64,000 bases of DNA from an uncultured beta proteobacterium (GCA_903960915.1 CAJCCO010000107.1:26894-90893); one strand, 5' to 3'. Shown: positions 48,906-59,434, counted from the stretch's first letter. A program made the numbers and translations. Notes: generated by a model not told the origin, from the sequence alone.

Positions 48906-51073
48906 AACCGCTGATGATCGAAGCCTGGACACTGGCCTCCAACGTCACCGCCCCAGACCGCTTTGGGCCCGATGCGAGCGCTGACTTGACCACGGGAGGG
49001 GCATTGCAGCTGTCTTTTTTGTCGCCCACCCTGGCGCGCGTCACGCTGTTGCCCGCACAAGGGTTTCGTGAGCCGCACACGTGGGCCATTGCCCCAGGCG
49101 CCGGTACCGACGTGCCCTGGAGCGGGCGCAAGCGCGAGGAGACACAGGGCTTTGAGCGCCCGGTCTGGCAACACAGCCAAGATGCGCAGGGCACGCTCAA
49201 ACTGTCCACCACCGGCTTGTCGGTGCGCCTGCTGGGCGGTGGCAGTGCGCCTTTGCGCCTGCAGTGGGTAGATGAAGCCACGGGCAAAACGCTGATGGAA
49301 GACCGCAGCACCAGTGCTTATTTGCACGAACGCCGAACCGGGTTGGTACGGCACTGCGTGGTGCGTCACCCCCAAGAGCATTACTTTGGCCTGGGCGACA
49401 AAACCGGCCCCTTGAATCTGCATGGCCGGCGTCTGCGCTGCCTCGGACAAGACGCCTTGGGCTATGACCCGCAAAACGGCGACCCGCTTTACAAACACTG
49501 GCCATTTTTGATGTCGCGCACGGTCGACGGACTGTGGCTGGGCGTGTACTACGACACCTTGGCCACCAGCACCTTTGACCTAGGGTGTGAGCACGACAAC
49601 TACCACGGTTTTTTTAGAACTGTGGACATCGACGACGGCGACCTCGACTACTACCTGATGGTGGGGCGCACCCCAGCCGAGGTGCTGCGTCAGTTTGTGT
49701 CGCTGATAGGTGGCACCCACTTGCCACCGCGCTGGAGTCTGGGTTTTGCCCAGACCGCCATGGGGCTGGCCGATGCCCCGGATGCCCAACAACAGCTGGA
49801 TAGTTTCATTGATGAATGTGCCCGCCAGCGCATCCCCATTTCGTCCTTTCACTACGGCTCAGGCTATTCCAGCCGAGGCAAGCAGCGCTATGTATTCACC
49901 TGGAACCGCGACAAATTTCCAGAGCCACAAGCCATCAACCGTAAATTTCAGCAACACGGCATGCGCCTGGTCGCCAACATCAAACCTTGCTTGCTGGACG
50001 ACCACCCGTCCTACCAAGCCTTGAACCAGAACCACGCCTTCATTGAGGACCAGACTACCGGTCACGCCGTGGTTGAACCTTTTTGGGACGGCCAAGGCTC
50101 GCACCTGGACTTCACCCGCCCGCAAGCAGTGGCCTGGTGGCAAGAACAACTGAAGCAACAGGTGCTTGAACAGGGCATTGACGCCGGTTGGAACGACAAC
50201 AACGAATACGCCATACAGAACGAAGACGCCTACAGCGAGGCGTGGGGCGCTGCCTTGCCCATGCACCGCAGCAGACCCCTGCATGCCCTGCTCATGACGC
50301 GCGCCACTTTTGAAGCGCAGCAAGCCCATGCCGGGGCCACGAACGAACCCACCTTCACGGTGACCCGAGCAGGCCCCCCGGGCTTGCAGCGTTATGCGCA
50401 AACCTGGTCTGGCGACAACACCACCAGTTGGGCCACGCTCAAATGGAATGTGCGCACCGGGCTGCAAATGAGTTTGTCAGGCATGTTCAATATTGGCCAC
50501 GATGTGGGCGGCTTTTACGGCCCCCTGCCAGAGCCAGAGCTTTTCTTGCGCTGGGTGCAAGCCTGCTGCCTCAACCCGCGCATGGTCATGAATTCCTGGA
50601 AAGAAGGTGGCATCAGCAACTTACCCTGGATGCACCCTGAAGTAACCGATGCCGTGCGCGATGCCATTGCCCTGCGTTACCGGCTGATGCCTTACCTTTG
50701 GGCTTGTTTTGAGCAGGCCACCCAGCAGCATGTGCCCATCATCCGGCCCACCTTCTTCAATTTTCCGGATGACCTGCAATGCCTGGCAGATGCAGACGAG
50801 TTCATGCTGGGCGAGTCTTTATTGGTTTCACCCGTGCTCAACCAGGGGCAACGCATCAAGCACATTTATTTGCCGCAGCTCAGCGATGGCCAACACTGGC
50901 TCGACTTTGAAACCCGCCAGGCATACCGCGCCGGTGAGTGGCATGACATTCAAGCCCCCATGACGCGGCTGCCAATCTTTGTCGTGCAAGGGGCGCAGAT
51001 TCCAGTCGCCCAGCCAGCCGCAGGCGCGGTGCCAAGGCATGACGATCCGGTGGTGGAAACGCTGCAGTTTTAA
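48902..51073 (+). CDS. Glycoside hydrolase family 31 alpha-glycosidase
   Basis: GLGDKTGPLNLHGRRLRCLGQDALGYDPQNGDPLYKHWPFLMS; DAGWNDNNEY nucleophile region; QTWSGDNTTSW acid/base region; ATGA overlap with upstream ATPase gene. Confidence 0.92.
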   Translation: MKPLMIEAWTLASNVTAPDRFGPDASADLTTGGALQLSFLSPTLARVTLLPAQGFREPHTWAIAPGAGTDVPWSGRKREETQGFERPVWQHSQDAQGTLKLSTTGLSVRLLGGGSAPLRLQWVDEATGKTLMEDRSTSAYLHERRTGLVRHCVVRHPQEHYFGLGDKTGPLNLHGRRLRCLGQDALGYDPQNGDPLYKHWPFLMSRTVDGLWLGVYYDTLATSTFDLGCEHDNYHGFFRTVDIDDGDLDYYLMVGRTPAEVLRQFVSLIGGTHLPPRWSLGFAQTAMGLADAPDAQQQLDSFIDECARQRIPISSFHYGSGYSSRGKQRYVFTWNRDKFPEPQAINRKFQQHGMRLVANIKPCLLDDHPSYQALNQNHAFIEDQTTGHAVVEPFWDGQGSHLDFTRPQAVAWWQEQLKQQVLEQGIDAGWNDNNEYAIQNEDAYSEAWGAALPMHRSRPLHALLMTRATFEAQQAHAGATNEPTFTVTRAGPPGLQRYAQTWSGDNTTSWATLKWNVRTGLQMSLSGMFNIGHDVGGFYGPLPEPELFLRWVQACCLNPRMVMNSWKEGGISNLPWMHPEVTDAVRDAIALRYRLMPYLWACFEQATQQHVPIIRPTFFNFPDDLQCLADADEFMLGESLLVSPVLNQGQRIKHIYLPQLSDGQHWLDFETRQAYRAGEWHDIQAPMTRLPIFVVQGAQIPVAQPAAGAVPRHDDPVVETLQF

Positions 51074-51153
51074 GCGGATCTAGAACTTAGATCAAGGGCA
51101 GTTTGGACGCGCCTTGAACGTGCGAGGGCGGTCTCGGTAAGCGCGTGCCCGGC

Positions 51154-52080
51154 TCAGGGCACCTCGTGGCCGTTGGCCAACTCATAGAGTTCATACCAAG
51201 TCTGGCGGTCCATCGGCACGCGGGCGGCATCGCCAAAGCGGGCAATGCGATCGGGCTGGTTGGTACCCATGACGGGCAGGATGCGCACGGGGTGGTGCAT
51301 CAGCCAGGCCATGGCCACGGCCGTGGTGTCGGTGCCTGCCGCGTGGGCCAGCGCAGCCAGTTTGGGGGCCAGTCTTGCCGCTGCCGTACCTGGCGTGTGC
51401 GCTTGTGAATGCAGGCGGCCACCACCCAAAGGCGACCAGGCCATCACCGGCATGCGGTGCTGTTGCGCATGGGCCAGTTGACCATTGATGAAGGGCGCGG
51501 TGTGCAGCAGGCTCAGCTCCAGCTGGTTGGTTTGCAGCGTGTGCCGCATGCACGACTGCAGCAAATCCACCTCCCAGGGCATGAAGTTGGAAACACCTGC
51601 GCCGCGCAACTTGCCGCTGTCGATCAGACCATCCAGGCAGCGGCCCAGGGCTTGCGCGTCCATCAGCGGATCGGGGCGGTGAATCAACAACAGGTCGATC
51701 ACATCCACCCCCATGCGCGACAGCGAGCGCTCGACGCTGGCAGTGACGTGCGCGGGGCTGGTGTCGTAATGCTTGACCCGCGTGTCGGGCCAGTGGGACG
51801 ACAGCAGCATGATGTCGGTCTTGGTGACGATCTCGATGCGGTCTTTCAGGCCGGGTTGGGCCTTGATGGCTTCGCCAAACAGCGCTTCACAGCTGTAATC
51901 GCCATAAATATCTGCATGGTCAAAGGTGGTGATGCCTTGCGCCAGACACGCTTCGATGCGCGCCAGGTTGGCGCTGACCGAACAGTCTTGCGCTTCAGAC
52001 AGGCGCCACACGCCATAGGCCATGCGGCTCAGACTGCGCCCGTTGGGCAGCGTGATGCGGCCGATGTCGTTGGAACTCAT
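51154..52080 (-). CDS. Aldo/keto reductase (YdhF/SmoB-like)
   Basis: ITTFDHADIYGDYSCEALFGEAIKAQPGLKDRIEIVTKTDIM; RVKHYDTSPAHVTASVERSL; DLLLIHRPDPLMDA. Confidence 0.92.
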   Translation of the reverse strand: MSSNDIGRITLPNGRSLSRMAYGVWRLSEAQDCSVSANLARIEACLAQGITTFDHADIYGDYSCEALFGEAIKAQPGLKDRIEIVTKTDIMLLSSHWPDTRVKHYDTSPAHVTASVERSLSRMGVDVIDLLLIHRPDPLMDAQALGRCLDGLIDSGKLRGAGVSNFMPWEVDLLQSCMRHTLQTNQLELSLLHTAPFINGQLAHAQQHRMPVMAWSPLGGGRLHSQAHTPGTAAARLAPKLAALAHAAGTDTTAVAMAWLMHHPVRILPVMGTNQPDRIARFGDAARVPMDRQTWYELYELANGHEVP

Positions 52081-53234
52081 TTGCGTACTCCTGTGCCCAG
52101 AGGGGTGGGCGGTGTTTGGGCCGGTACACGGCCATATGCTTGGGCGAGGGACACGGTTTTGAGCTGCGGCAACACTTTGGTGCCGAAGATCTCGCATTCC
52201 TGCAAGTGAGGGTAACCAGAAAAGATGAAAGCCCGGATGCCCATTTTTTGGTAGGCCTCAATTTCACTGAGCACCTGGTCCACACTGCCCACCAAGGCAG
52301 CACCGCAGCCGCTGCGGGCACGGCCTACGCCGGTCCACAGGTGCGGCTCTATGTAGCCGGCAGCGTCTGCACGCTCGCGGTTGGCACTTTGCAGGGACAC
52401 CCCGAAACTGGTTGCATCGAGCGCGCGTTGGCGAATTTCGCGGCCCTTTTCATCGTCGAGTTGCGACACCAACTCGGCCGCATAGTCACGCGCCTCGGCT
52501 TCGGTGTCACGCACGATCATGTGCACCCGCAGGCCGTAGTCCAGCAAGCGGCCATGCTTTTCGGCCTGGGCATGCACGTCGCGCATGCGCTGGGCCAGCA
52601 TCTCTTTGGGTTCGGGCCACATCAGGTAGGTGTCGCAGTGCGCACCGCACAGCGCCAGTGCGTCAGGGCTGTAGCCGCCAAAGTAAAGCAAGGGGCCGCC
52701 ATTGGTTTGGTAAGGCCGCACGGGGTCGGTGGACAAGCCCTTGAGTTGGTAAATTTGGCCGTCGTAATTGATCTCGTCCTGTGTCCAGGCCTGTTTGAGA
52801 ATTTCGACCACCTCCCAGGAACGGCGGTAGCGGTAGGCGCTGTCTTCTTGCTGACCTGGAAAGTCCGATGAAATGATATTCAGGGTCAGGCGCCCCTCCA
52901 AGATATGGTCCAGGGTGGCCACGGTGCGGGCCAGCATGGCCGGGTGGGTTTCGCCACAGCGAATGGCGGCCAGCAGGTTCATGCGCTTTGTTTTATGCGC
53001 CACGGCCGCTGCAAAAGTCAGGGTGTCTTGTCCGACCTGGTAGGACGAGGGGCACAGAATATTGCGAAACCCCAGTTCATCAGCTCTTTGCACAATGCGG
53101 CTGGTGTTGGCCCAGTTGCTGCGCAAATCGCTCTCGGGTACACCAAGGTGGCGAAAATCATCTGAGCACAAAGGCGCAAACCAGGCGACCTCGGCCCCCT
53201 GAATGTCTTCTCCTCTGACCGGAACGATGCTCAT
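52077..53234 (-). CDS. LLM-class FMNH2-dependent monooxygenase, alkanesulfonate monooxygenase (SsuD/SmoC)-like
   Basis: GPLLYFGGYSPDALALCGAHCDTYLMWPEPKEMLAQRMRDV; YIEPHLWTGVGRARSGCGAALVGSVDQV; AFIFSGYPHLQEC; stop overlaps AKR start (ATGA). Confidence 0.92.
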   Translation of the reverse strand: MSIVPVRGEDIQGAEVAWFAPLCSDDFRHLGVPESDLRSNWANTSRIVQRADELGFRNILCPSSYQVGQDTLTFAAAVAHKTKRMNLLAAIRCGETHPAMLARTVATLDHILEGRLTLNIISSDFPGQQEDSAYRYRRSWEVVEILKQAWTQDEINYDGQIYQLKGLSTDPVRPYQTNGGPLLYFGGYSPDALALCGAHCDTYLMWPEPKEMLAQRMRDVHAQAEKHGRLLDYGLRVHMIVRDTEAEARDYAAELVSQLDDEKGREIRQRALDATSFGVSLQSANRERADAAGYIEPHLWTGVGRARSGCGAALVGSVDQVLSEIEAYQKMGIRAFIFSGYPHLQECEIFGTKVLPQLKTVSLAQAYGRVPAQTPPTPLGTGVRK

Positions 53235-53323
53235 GAAGGACTCCTCACTAAAAGTAAATGAATAATATATGAATTCGCGGGCGTGAGGATTCGTATTCCT
53301 CCTGATTTGTCATACTGTGGCCT

Positions 53324-54040
53324 ATGAAAGCTGCTCATCCTGCCAAACCGCTGCCCGTTTATTTGCAAATTGCCGAGTTGCTGGCGCGTCAAATCAAGGC
53401 GGGGTATTGGCACAGCGGCGAGCGTTTGCCCACCGAGGCCGAGCTGGCGCAGACCTTGTCCGTCGCCGTGGGTACTCTGCGCAAATCCTTGGCCTTGCTG
53501 GCGCAGCAAGCGGTGCTGGAGCGTATTCAGGGTTCTGGCACTTACGTGCGCAAAACACCAGGCACGCCACAAATTTACGAGTTGTTTCGCCTGGAGCTGG
53601 CTGATGGCCCAGGCTTACCGACCGCACATATTCTTGATGTGCGCAAGCTCGCCCGGCCCGCCCACCTGGCGGCCATTACCGGCAGGGGGGAGCCTTGTTG
53701 GCGCGTGCGCCGCCTGCGGTTTTTAAGCCAGCAGCCGGTAGCCCTGGAGGAAATATGGTTCTCGGCCAGCGCCTGCCCTGCGTTGAAAGCGGACGAACTG
53801 GGGGACTCGATGTACTTGTTTTATCAACAACGCCTGGGGGTCTGGATAGCGAGGGTGGAAGACCAAATCAGCGCTGCTGCAGCGCCCACATGGGTCACCC
53901 CGCCTCTGGCGCTTCAAGTCGGCGACTGTTCGGGCTACATCGAACGCATTTCGTGGACAGCGACCAACCAGATCGCTGAGTTTTCAAAAACCTGGTTTGA
54001 CCCCGCAGTGTGCCGGTATTCCTCCCGAATGAGCCAATAA
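53324..54040 (+). CDS. GntR family transcriptional regulator with UTRA-type effector domain
   Basis: PLPVYLQIAELLARQIKAGYWHSGERLPTEAELAQTLSVAVGTLRKSLALLAQQAVLERIQGSGTYVRK; divergent from the LLM gene. Confidence 0.92.
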   Translation: MKAAHPAKPLPVYLQIAELLARQIKAGYWHSGERLPTEAELAQTLSVAVGTLRKSLALLAQQAVLERIQGSGTYVRKTPGTPQIYELFRLELADGPGLPTAHILDVRKLARPAHLAAITGRGEPCWRVRRLRFLSQQPVALEEIWFSASACPALKADELGDSMYLFYQQRLGVWIARVEDQISAAAAPTWVTPPLALQVGDCSGYIERISWTATNQIAEFSKTWFDPAVCRYSSRMSQ

Positions 54041-54179
54041 GTCAACGCACCTAACATCGCCAACTCATGTCACACTTGAATTTGCGCGCTGGCGTTTCTA
54101 GACTGAAAACCCAGCATGACAAAAGCGACACGAAAAATTTGATTCAACCCGATGCGCTTACTTAATAAAGGACCGCCCC

Positions 54180-54485
54180 ATGGCAACCCAAGTCATCATT
54201 CAGCACCCCGTTAACGGGCTCACCAAAAAAGGTTACTTTGGCTACAGCTGGACCTACCTGTTTTTTGGCTGGTTTGTACCCCTGATCAGGGGCGAGCTGG
54301 GCGTCGCCGCCCTGCATTTGCTCTTCACCATGTTCACGTTTGGCCTGTGGCAATTGATCGTGAGCTTTCTCTACAACAAGCAATTCATGACCCGCATGTT
54401 GGAAAAAGGCTACGTGCTCAAAGACACTGAAGAAGTCATGGCCCAGGCGCGGATGAAATTGGGCATTGCAGATTTGTCAAAGTAA
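54180..54485 (+). CDS. Small membrane protein, two predicted TM segments, unknown function
   Basis: GYFGYSWTYLFFGWFVPLIRGELGVAALHLLFTMFTFGLWQLIVSFLYNKQFMTRMLEKGYV. Confidence 0.75.
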   Translation: MATQVIIQHPVNGLTKKGYFGYSWTYLFFGWFVPLIRGELGVAALHLLFTMFTFGLWQLIVSFLYNKQFMTRMLEKGYVLKDTEEVMAQARMKLGIADLSK

Positions 54486-54555
54486 GTATTTGGCCGGGGA
54501 CGGCCTACGTATGACGAGCATGGGACTGCTGCCCACAACATGGGAGTCCAGCAGC

Positions 54556-55521
54556 TTAGTTGTCTGAAAAATAGGCAATGGTTTTTTGTAAACCGGCTTC
54601 TAGGGAGATCGATGGCGTCCAGCCAAGTTTGTTTTGTGCCAAAGTGATGTCAGGCTTGCGTTGCAGCGGATCATCGGTCGGCAATGGCATGAACACCAAC
54701 TGAGAAGAAGAATTGGTTAATCGAATCACAGTTTGTGCTAACTCGAGCATGGTGAACTCTACGGGGTTACCCAGATTGATCGGCCCAGGTTCACCCGGCT
54801 GTCCATCAGGCCCTGATGGCAGATCCATGAACCGTATCATGCCGTCGATCAAGTCATCCACGTAACAAAAACTGCGCGTTTGCATACCGTCACCAAAAAT
54901 GGTGATGTCGTCCCCACGCAATGCTTGCGTGATGAAGTTACTCACCACGCGCCCATCGTTAGGATGCATGCGAGGACCATAGGTATTGAAAATTCGGGCG
55001 ACCCGAATATCCAGTCGATGCTGCCGATGGTAGTCAAAAAACAAGGTTTCAGCGCACCGTTTGCCCTCGTCATAACAACTGCGCGGACCAATCGGGTTGA
55101 CGTTTCCCCAATAAGATTCCACCTGAGGATGCACCACCGGATCGCCGTAAACCTCACTGGTACTGGCTTGAAAAATTCTCGCTTTCACCCGCTTGGCCAA
55201 GCCCAACATATTGATGGCCCCATGCACACTGGTTTTGGTGGTTTGCACAGGGTCGTGCTGGTAATGCACAGGGCTGGCCGGGCAGGCCAAGTTGTAAATG
55301 TGATCCACCTCGATATAGAGCGGAAAAGTCACGTCGTGCCGAATCAGTTCAAACCGAGGATGCCCTAGTAAATGCGCCACATTGCGCTTGCCACCGGTGA
55401 AATAGTTGTCCACGCAGACCACATCATCACCACGCGCAATCAATCGGTCGATCAAATGTGAACCCAGAAAACCAGCACCGCCAGTGACCAGTACCTTCAA
55501 ATGAGCGTTATAACTTCGCAT
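54556..55521 (-). CDS. UDP-glucuronate decarboxylase (UDP-xylose synthase) SDR family
   Basis: [80 protein letters not shown]. Confidence 0.93.
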   Translation of the reverse strand: MRSYNAHLKVLVTGGAGFLGSHLIDRLIARGDDVVCVDNYFTGGKRNVAHLLGHPRFELIRHDVTFPLYIEVDHIYNLACPASPVHYQHDPVQTTKTSVHGAINMLGLAKRVKARIFQASTSEVYGDPVVHPQVESYWGNVNPIGPRSCYDEGKRCAETLFFDYHRQHRLDIRVARIFNTYGPRMHPNDGRVVSNFITQALRGDDITIFGDGMQTRSFCYVDDLIDGMIRFMDLPSGPDGQPGEPGPINLGNPVEFTMLELAQTVIRLTNSSSQLVFMPLPTDDPLQRKPDITLAQNKLGWTPSISLEAGLQKTIAYFSDN

Positions 55522-55530
55522 GCTGCGTCC

Positions 55531-56853
55531 TTAAGGGCGTCCAATGGACACATAGGTAAAGCCACGCTGACGCATGCGCTTAGGGTCGAATAAATTCCGG
55601 CCATCAAAAATTACCGGCGCTTTTAAATGGCTTTGAACAACATCAAAATCAGGGGCTTTAAATTGGCTCCACTCCGTCACGATGGCCAAAGCATCCGCCC
55701 CTTTCAGCGCCGCCTCTTTGGTACCACACAGCACCAAGCCCGGTTGGTCGCCATAAAGCCTTTGCGCCTCACCCATTGCCACAGGGTCGTAGGCTTGCAC
55801 TGTGGCGCCAGCGGCCCATAAAGCCTCCATCAACACACGACTCGGGGCTTCACGCATGTCATCGGTATTGGGTTTGAATGACAAGCCCCATAGGGCGATG
55901 ACACTGCCTTGCAAATGATCGCCGAAATGTTGTTTTATTTTTTCGAACAACACGTTCTTTTGGGAATGGTTGCGCGCTTGAACTGCCAGCAGTACATGCG
56001 GCTCAAAATTGAGCTGCTGCGCAACATGCACCAAGGCACTGACATCTTTAGGAAAACAACTACCCCCGTAACCTGCGCCGGGGTAAATAAAGTGATAGCC
56101 AATGCGCTGATCACTGCCAATGCCGTTGCGCACGGCCTCAATGTCGGCGCCCAGTAGCTCAGATAAATTAGCCAATTCATTCATCAAGCTGATTTTTGTC
56201 GCCAGCATGCAGTTGGCAGCGTATTTCGTCATTTCAGCACTGCGCGGACTCATCATGATGATGCGATCGTGATTGCGGTTGAACGGCTCAAACAACTCCC
56301 GCAGCAAGCCTTCAGCCCTTGCACTGTCAGTGCCAATCACGATCCTGTCGGGGCGCTTGCAATCGGCCACTGCTGCGCCTTCTTTTAGAAACTCTGGATT
56401 TGAAACTACGTCAAATGGAAAATCGACGGCCCGGGCGTGAAGCGCTTGAGCGATGACTTGGGTCACCGCGTCTGCTGTGCCCACGGGCACGGTAGATTTA
56501 TTGACGACTACCTTGTAGCCCGACATATGCCCGCCGATAGATTGGGCCGCCGCCATCACCTGCGTCAAATCAGCAGCCCCTTTTTCGTGAGCAGGGGTAC
56601 CTACTGCAATGAACAGAATATCGCCATGCGCCACCCCTTCGCGCGCATCAGTTGAAAATTTTAGACGCCCGTCGGACAGCGTTTCTTGAACAATAAAACT
56701 TAAACCAGGCTCATAAACTGAAATCTCACCACGGTTCAAAGAGTTTATTTTGGCCAGGTCGGTATCAATGCAAAGGACATGGTGCCCGGCATCGGCCAAG
56801 ACCGCACCTTGCACCAGTCCCACATAGCCGGTTCCAAAAATTGTGATTTTCAT
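55531..56853 (-). CDS. UDP-glucose 6-dehydrogenase
   Basis: [54 protein letters not shown]. Confidence 0.96.
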   Translation of the reverse strand: MKITIFGTGYVGLVQGAVLADAGHHVLCIDTDLAKINSLNRGEISVYEPGLSFIVQETLSDGRLKFSTDAREGVAHGDILFIAVGTPAHEKGAADLTQVMAAAQSIGGHMSGYKVVVNKSTVPVGTADAVTQVIAQALHARAVDFPFDVVSNPEFLKEGAAVADCKRPDRIVIGTDSARAEGLLRELFEPFNRNHDRIIMMSPRSAEMTKYAANCMLATKISLMNELANLSELLGADIEAVRNGIGSDQRIGYHFIYPGAGYGGSCFPKDVSALVHVAQQLNFEPHVLLAVQARNHSQKNVLFEKIKQHFGDHLQGSVIALWGLSFKPNTDDMREAPSRVLMEALWAAGATVQAYDPVAMGEAQRLYGDQPGLVLCGTKEAALKGADALAIVTEWSQFKAPDFDVVQSHLKAPVIFDGRNLFDPKRMRQRGFTYVSIGRP

Positions 56854-56968
56854 GCTGTTTTGTTAGGGACAAAGATTCAAATTTCGTCTGAAATTGTCCT
56901 AGTATCGTACCTTGCGGATTGGCCGTTGATCAGGACTCTGAGTGAGCCTATTTTTTGACGAAGCACCT

Positions 56969-58120
56969 ATGGCACAAAGAATCCTATTTTTAGAATACCA
57001 CCTCGTATTGCAGGATGTCGTGGACTGCCTCGGGCAGCGAGGACATCAGCTGTTGGGCTTGGCGCCGCGAAGCCTCACGGTAGAACTGTTTGACCAAACT
57101 TGCGCCGCTTTTAAGCCCGACTGGGTTTTTAGCATTAACTTTTCGCCTGCCATTGCGTCGCTTTGCGGTAGATTGGGCTTGCCGTATTTAAGTTGGACTA
57201 TTGATCCCTTGCCCGCAAGCCGCGTAACACTTCTGGACGGTACACAAGCTGCAATGTGTTTGGCCCTGGCGCATGATCAACACATGGTGGCGCAATTTCA
57301 AAATTTAGGACTGCCGGCGCAACACATGTTGCTGGCCGCCCCCGCGCAGCGGCGAAACCCTGTACAAGATGACCACATGTTGGCCCCTTACCGATGCGAT
57401 GCGAGTTTTGCTGGCAGTTCTTTGATCGACGAATTACTTTCACTAGATCGCTTTCTGGCCACTCTGGAAGTCGACACCCTTTCCGAACAAGCCCTGTCAT
57501 GGGCACAGGCCATCACCGAATCTTGTGCCCACGAACCTGCCTACGTGGGGCTCGCCAGTCTGGGTGGATGGACCGCATTACCCACACTGCTTCAACAACA
57601 CTGTTCAGCCCCAGCCGATCGCCAACAGCTAATGCAACTGATGGACGGGGCCCTGACCGCGCTTTACAGGCAGCGTGTCATCACCCGTTTGAAGCCCTGG
57701 AAAGGAGACCTGCATATTTGGGGGGATGCAGGTTGGAGCGCTGTCCATCCTGGATTCAAAGGCCAGGCACATCATGACGAGGAGCTCACGCGAATTTACT
57801 GTGCCAGCGCTGTCAACCTGGACATTGCCCGGCTCTACCAACGCCAAACTATCACCATGCGGGTTTTTGATATTTTGGCTGCTGGTGGTTTTTTATTGAC
57901 TGAAAGCAACTCTGCCTTGGCAAATATTTTTGAAGATGGCCAGCATTTAGCTTTTTACGATTCGCAAGAAGACTTGGGTGACAAAATTTCCGAGTGGGTT
58001 GCCAGGCCGGATGAAAGAATAGCCATTGCACGCGCAGGCAGAACAGAAGTAATGAACAAGCATCTGATATCGCACCGGGTCGATGCCATCTTGCAATTGA
58101 TAACGCAAAAAAGTTGGTGA
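56969..58120 (+). CDS. Glycosyltransferase family protein (CgeB-like)
   Basis: IYCASAVNLDIARLYQRQTITMRVFDILAAGGFLLTESNSALANIFEDGQHLAFYDSQEDLGDKISEWV. Confidence 0.75.
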   Translation: MAQRILFLEYHLVLQDVVDCLGQRGHQLLGLAPRSLTVELFDQTCAAFKPDWVFSINFSPAIASLCGRLGLPYLSWTIDPLPASRVTLLDGTQAAMCLALAHDQHMVAQFQNLGLPAQHMLLAAPAQRRNPVQDDHMLAPYRCDASFAGSSLIDELLSLDRFLATLEVDTLSEQALSWAQAITESCAHEPAYVGLASLGGWTALPTLLQQHCSAPADRQQLMQLMDGALTALYRQRVITRLKPWKGDLHIWGDAGWSAVHPGFKGQAHHDEELTRIYCASAVNLDIARLYQRQTITMRVFDILAAGGFLLTESNSALANIFEDGQHLAFYDSQEDLGDKISEWVARPDERIAIARAGRTEVMNKHLISHRVDAILQLITQKSW

Positions 58121-58529
58121 AGCTGCAGTAATCCCGCGGAACTCCCCTGTCCTCGGCGTTACCTTGCAAAGGACTTGGCCGCAGTTGATCTTGCCTTTGA
58201 GCACCTTTCACAGCCCCTCGCCTTCCTGGGGCAGTTAACTTGAGTGCCGCTTGGACAATGCCTGTAGCACCAGAATTCTCACGGTCAAAACTGCACCAAA
58301 CAGGGGAAAACAGAAGCCCGCCTTATCGCCCAACTCCCCTTTGTAGTGCAACACCCCGGCAAACGCACCTGGATCGCGCATGAATTAACGCCATTGGGGG
58401 TGTTTAGCGCCAGCCCCAGCAAAGGCCCTATCGGGGCTTGGAGTCGCAGGGATGGCAAAGCAAGGTCAGGGGTCACGCCCGGAGGGTGCAGTTTTCATGC
58501 CGCGGCACGGGTATTGCATATCGATGCGC

Positions 58530-58832
58530 ATGGAACTCACACCCCGCGAAAAAGACAAGCTCCTGCTATTTACCGCCGGCCTGCTGGCCGAGCGGCGCAA
58601 AGCCCGTGGCCTGAAGCTCAACTACCCCGAAGCCATGGCGCTGATCAGCTGCGCCGTGATGGAAGGCGCGCGCGACGGCAAGACCGTGGCGCAACTCATG
58701 AGCGAAGGGCGCACCGTGCTGACCCGCGCCGAGGTGATGGACGGCATCGCCGAGATGATTCCAGACATTCAGGTTGAAGCCACATTCCCCGACGGTACCA
58801 AGCTGGTAACGGTGCACCAACCTATTGTTTAA
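58530..58832 (+). CDS. ureA: Urease subunit gamma
   Basis: [60 protein letters not shown]. Confidence 0.97.
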   Translation: MELTPREKDKLLLFTAGLLAERRKARGLKLNYPEAMALISCAVMEGARDGKTVAQLMSEGRTVLTRAEVMDGIAEMIPDIQVEATFPDGTKLVTVHQPIV

Positions 58833-58934
58833 CTGGGTGCCAACAGATTGATTTTTAAATTGACTGACACGGTAGCGCGAGTAAAAAGAACGGCCACGGC
58901 CCCTCCCCTAACACTCCACTTGAAGGAAAACACC

Positions 58935-59117
58935 ATGGTCTTCAAACTGCTTCAAATCCCGGCGCTGGCCGCCCTGGCGCTGTTGTCTGCAGAAGCTGGC
59001 GCCCATGAGGGCCATGGCTTGCAAGGCGCCCACTGGCACGCCACGGATGCCTGGGGCTTTGTGGCGCTGGTCTCGGCCGTTGCCGTGGCGCTGTGGCTGT
59101 CACGCGGCGGCAAGTGA
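58935..59117 (+). CDS. Small His-rich membrane protein inside the urease operon
   Basis: [60 protein letters not shown], between ureA and ureB. Confidence 0.75.
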   Translation: MVFKLLQIPALAALALLSAEAGAHEGHGLQGAHWHATDAWGFVALVSAVAVALWLSRGGK

Positions 59118-59122
59118 GCGCA

Positions 59123-59434
59123 ACCATGTCGCCTGGCGAAATCATCACCGCTGACGGCCCCGACCATGTGCTGAACCCGGGCCGGCGCACCCTCACCCTG
59201 GTGGTGCAAAACACCTCAGAGCGGCCGATTCAAGTGGGCTCGCACTACCACTTTGCCGAAACCAATGGTGCCCTGGGCTTTGACCGGGCCGCCGCCCAAG
59301 GCATGCGGCTCAACATCGCCTCCGGCTTAGCGGTGCGCTTTGAGCCGGGCCAGCAACGCACGGTGGAACTGGTGGACTACGCGGGTGAACGCGTGGTGTA
59401 CGGCTTTCGCGGCATGACACAAGGAAAACTTTGA
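59123..59434 (+). CDS. ureB: Urease subunit beta
   Basis: [64 protein letters not shown]. Confidence 0.97.
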   Translation, partial: TMSPGEIITADGPDHVLNPGRRTLTLVVQNTSERPIQVGSHYHFAETNGALGFDRAAAQGMRLNIASGLAVRFEPGQQRTVELVDYAGERVVYGFRGMTQGKL

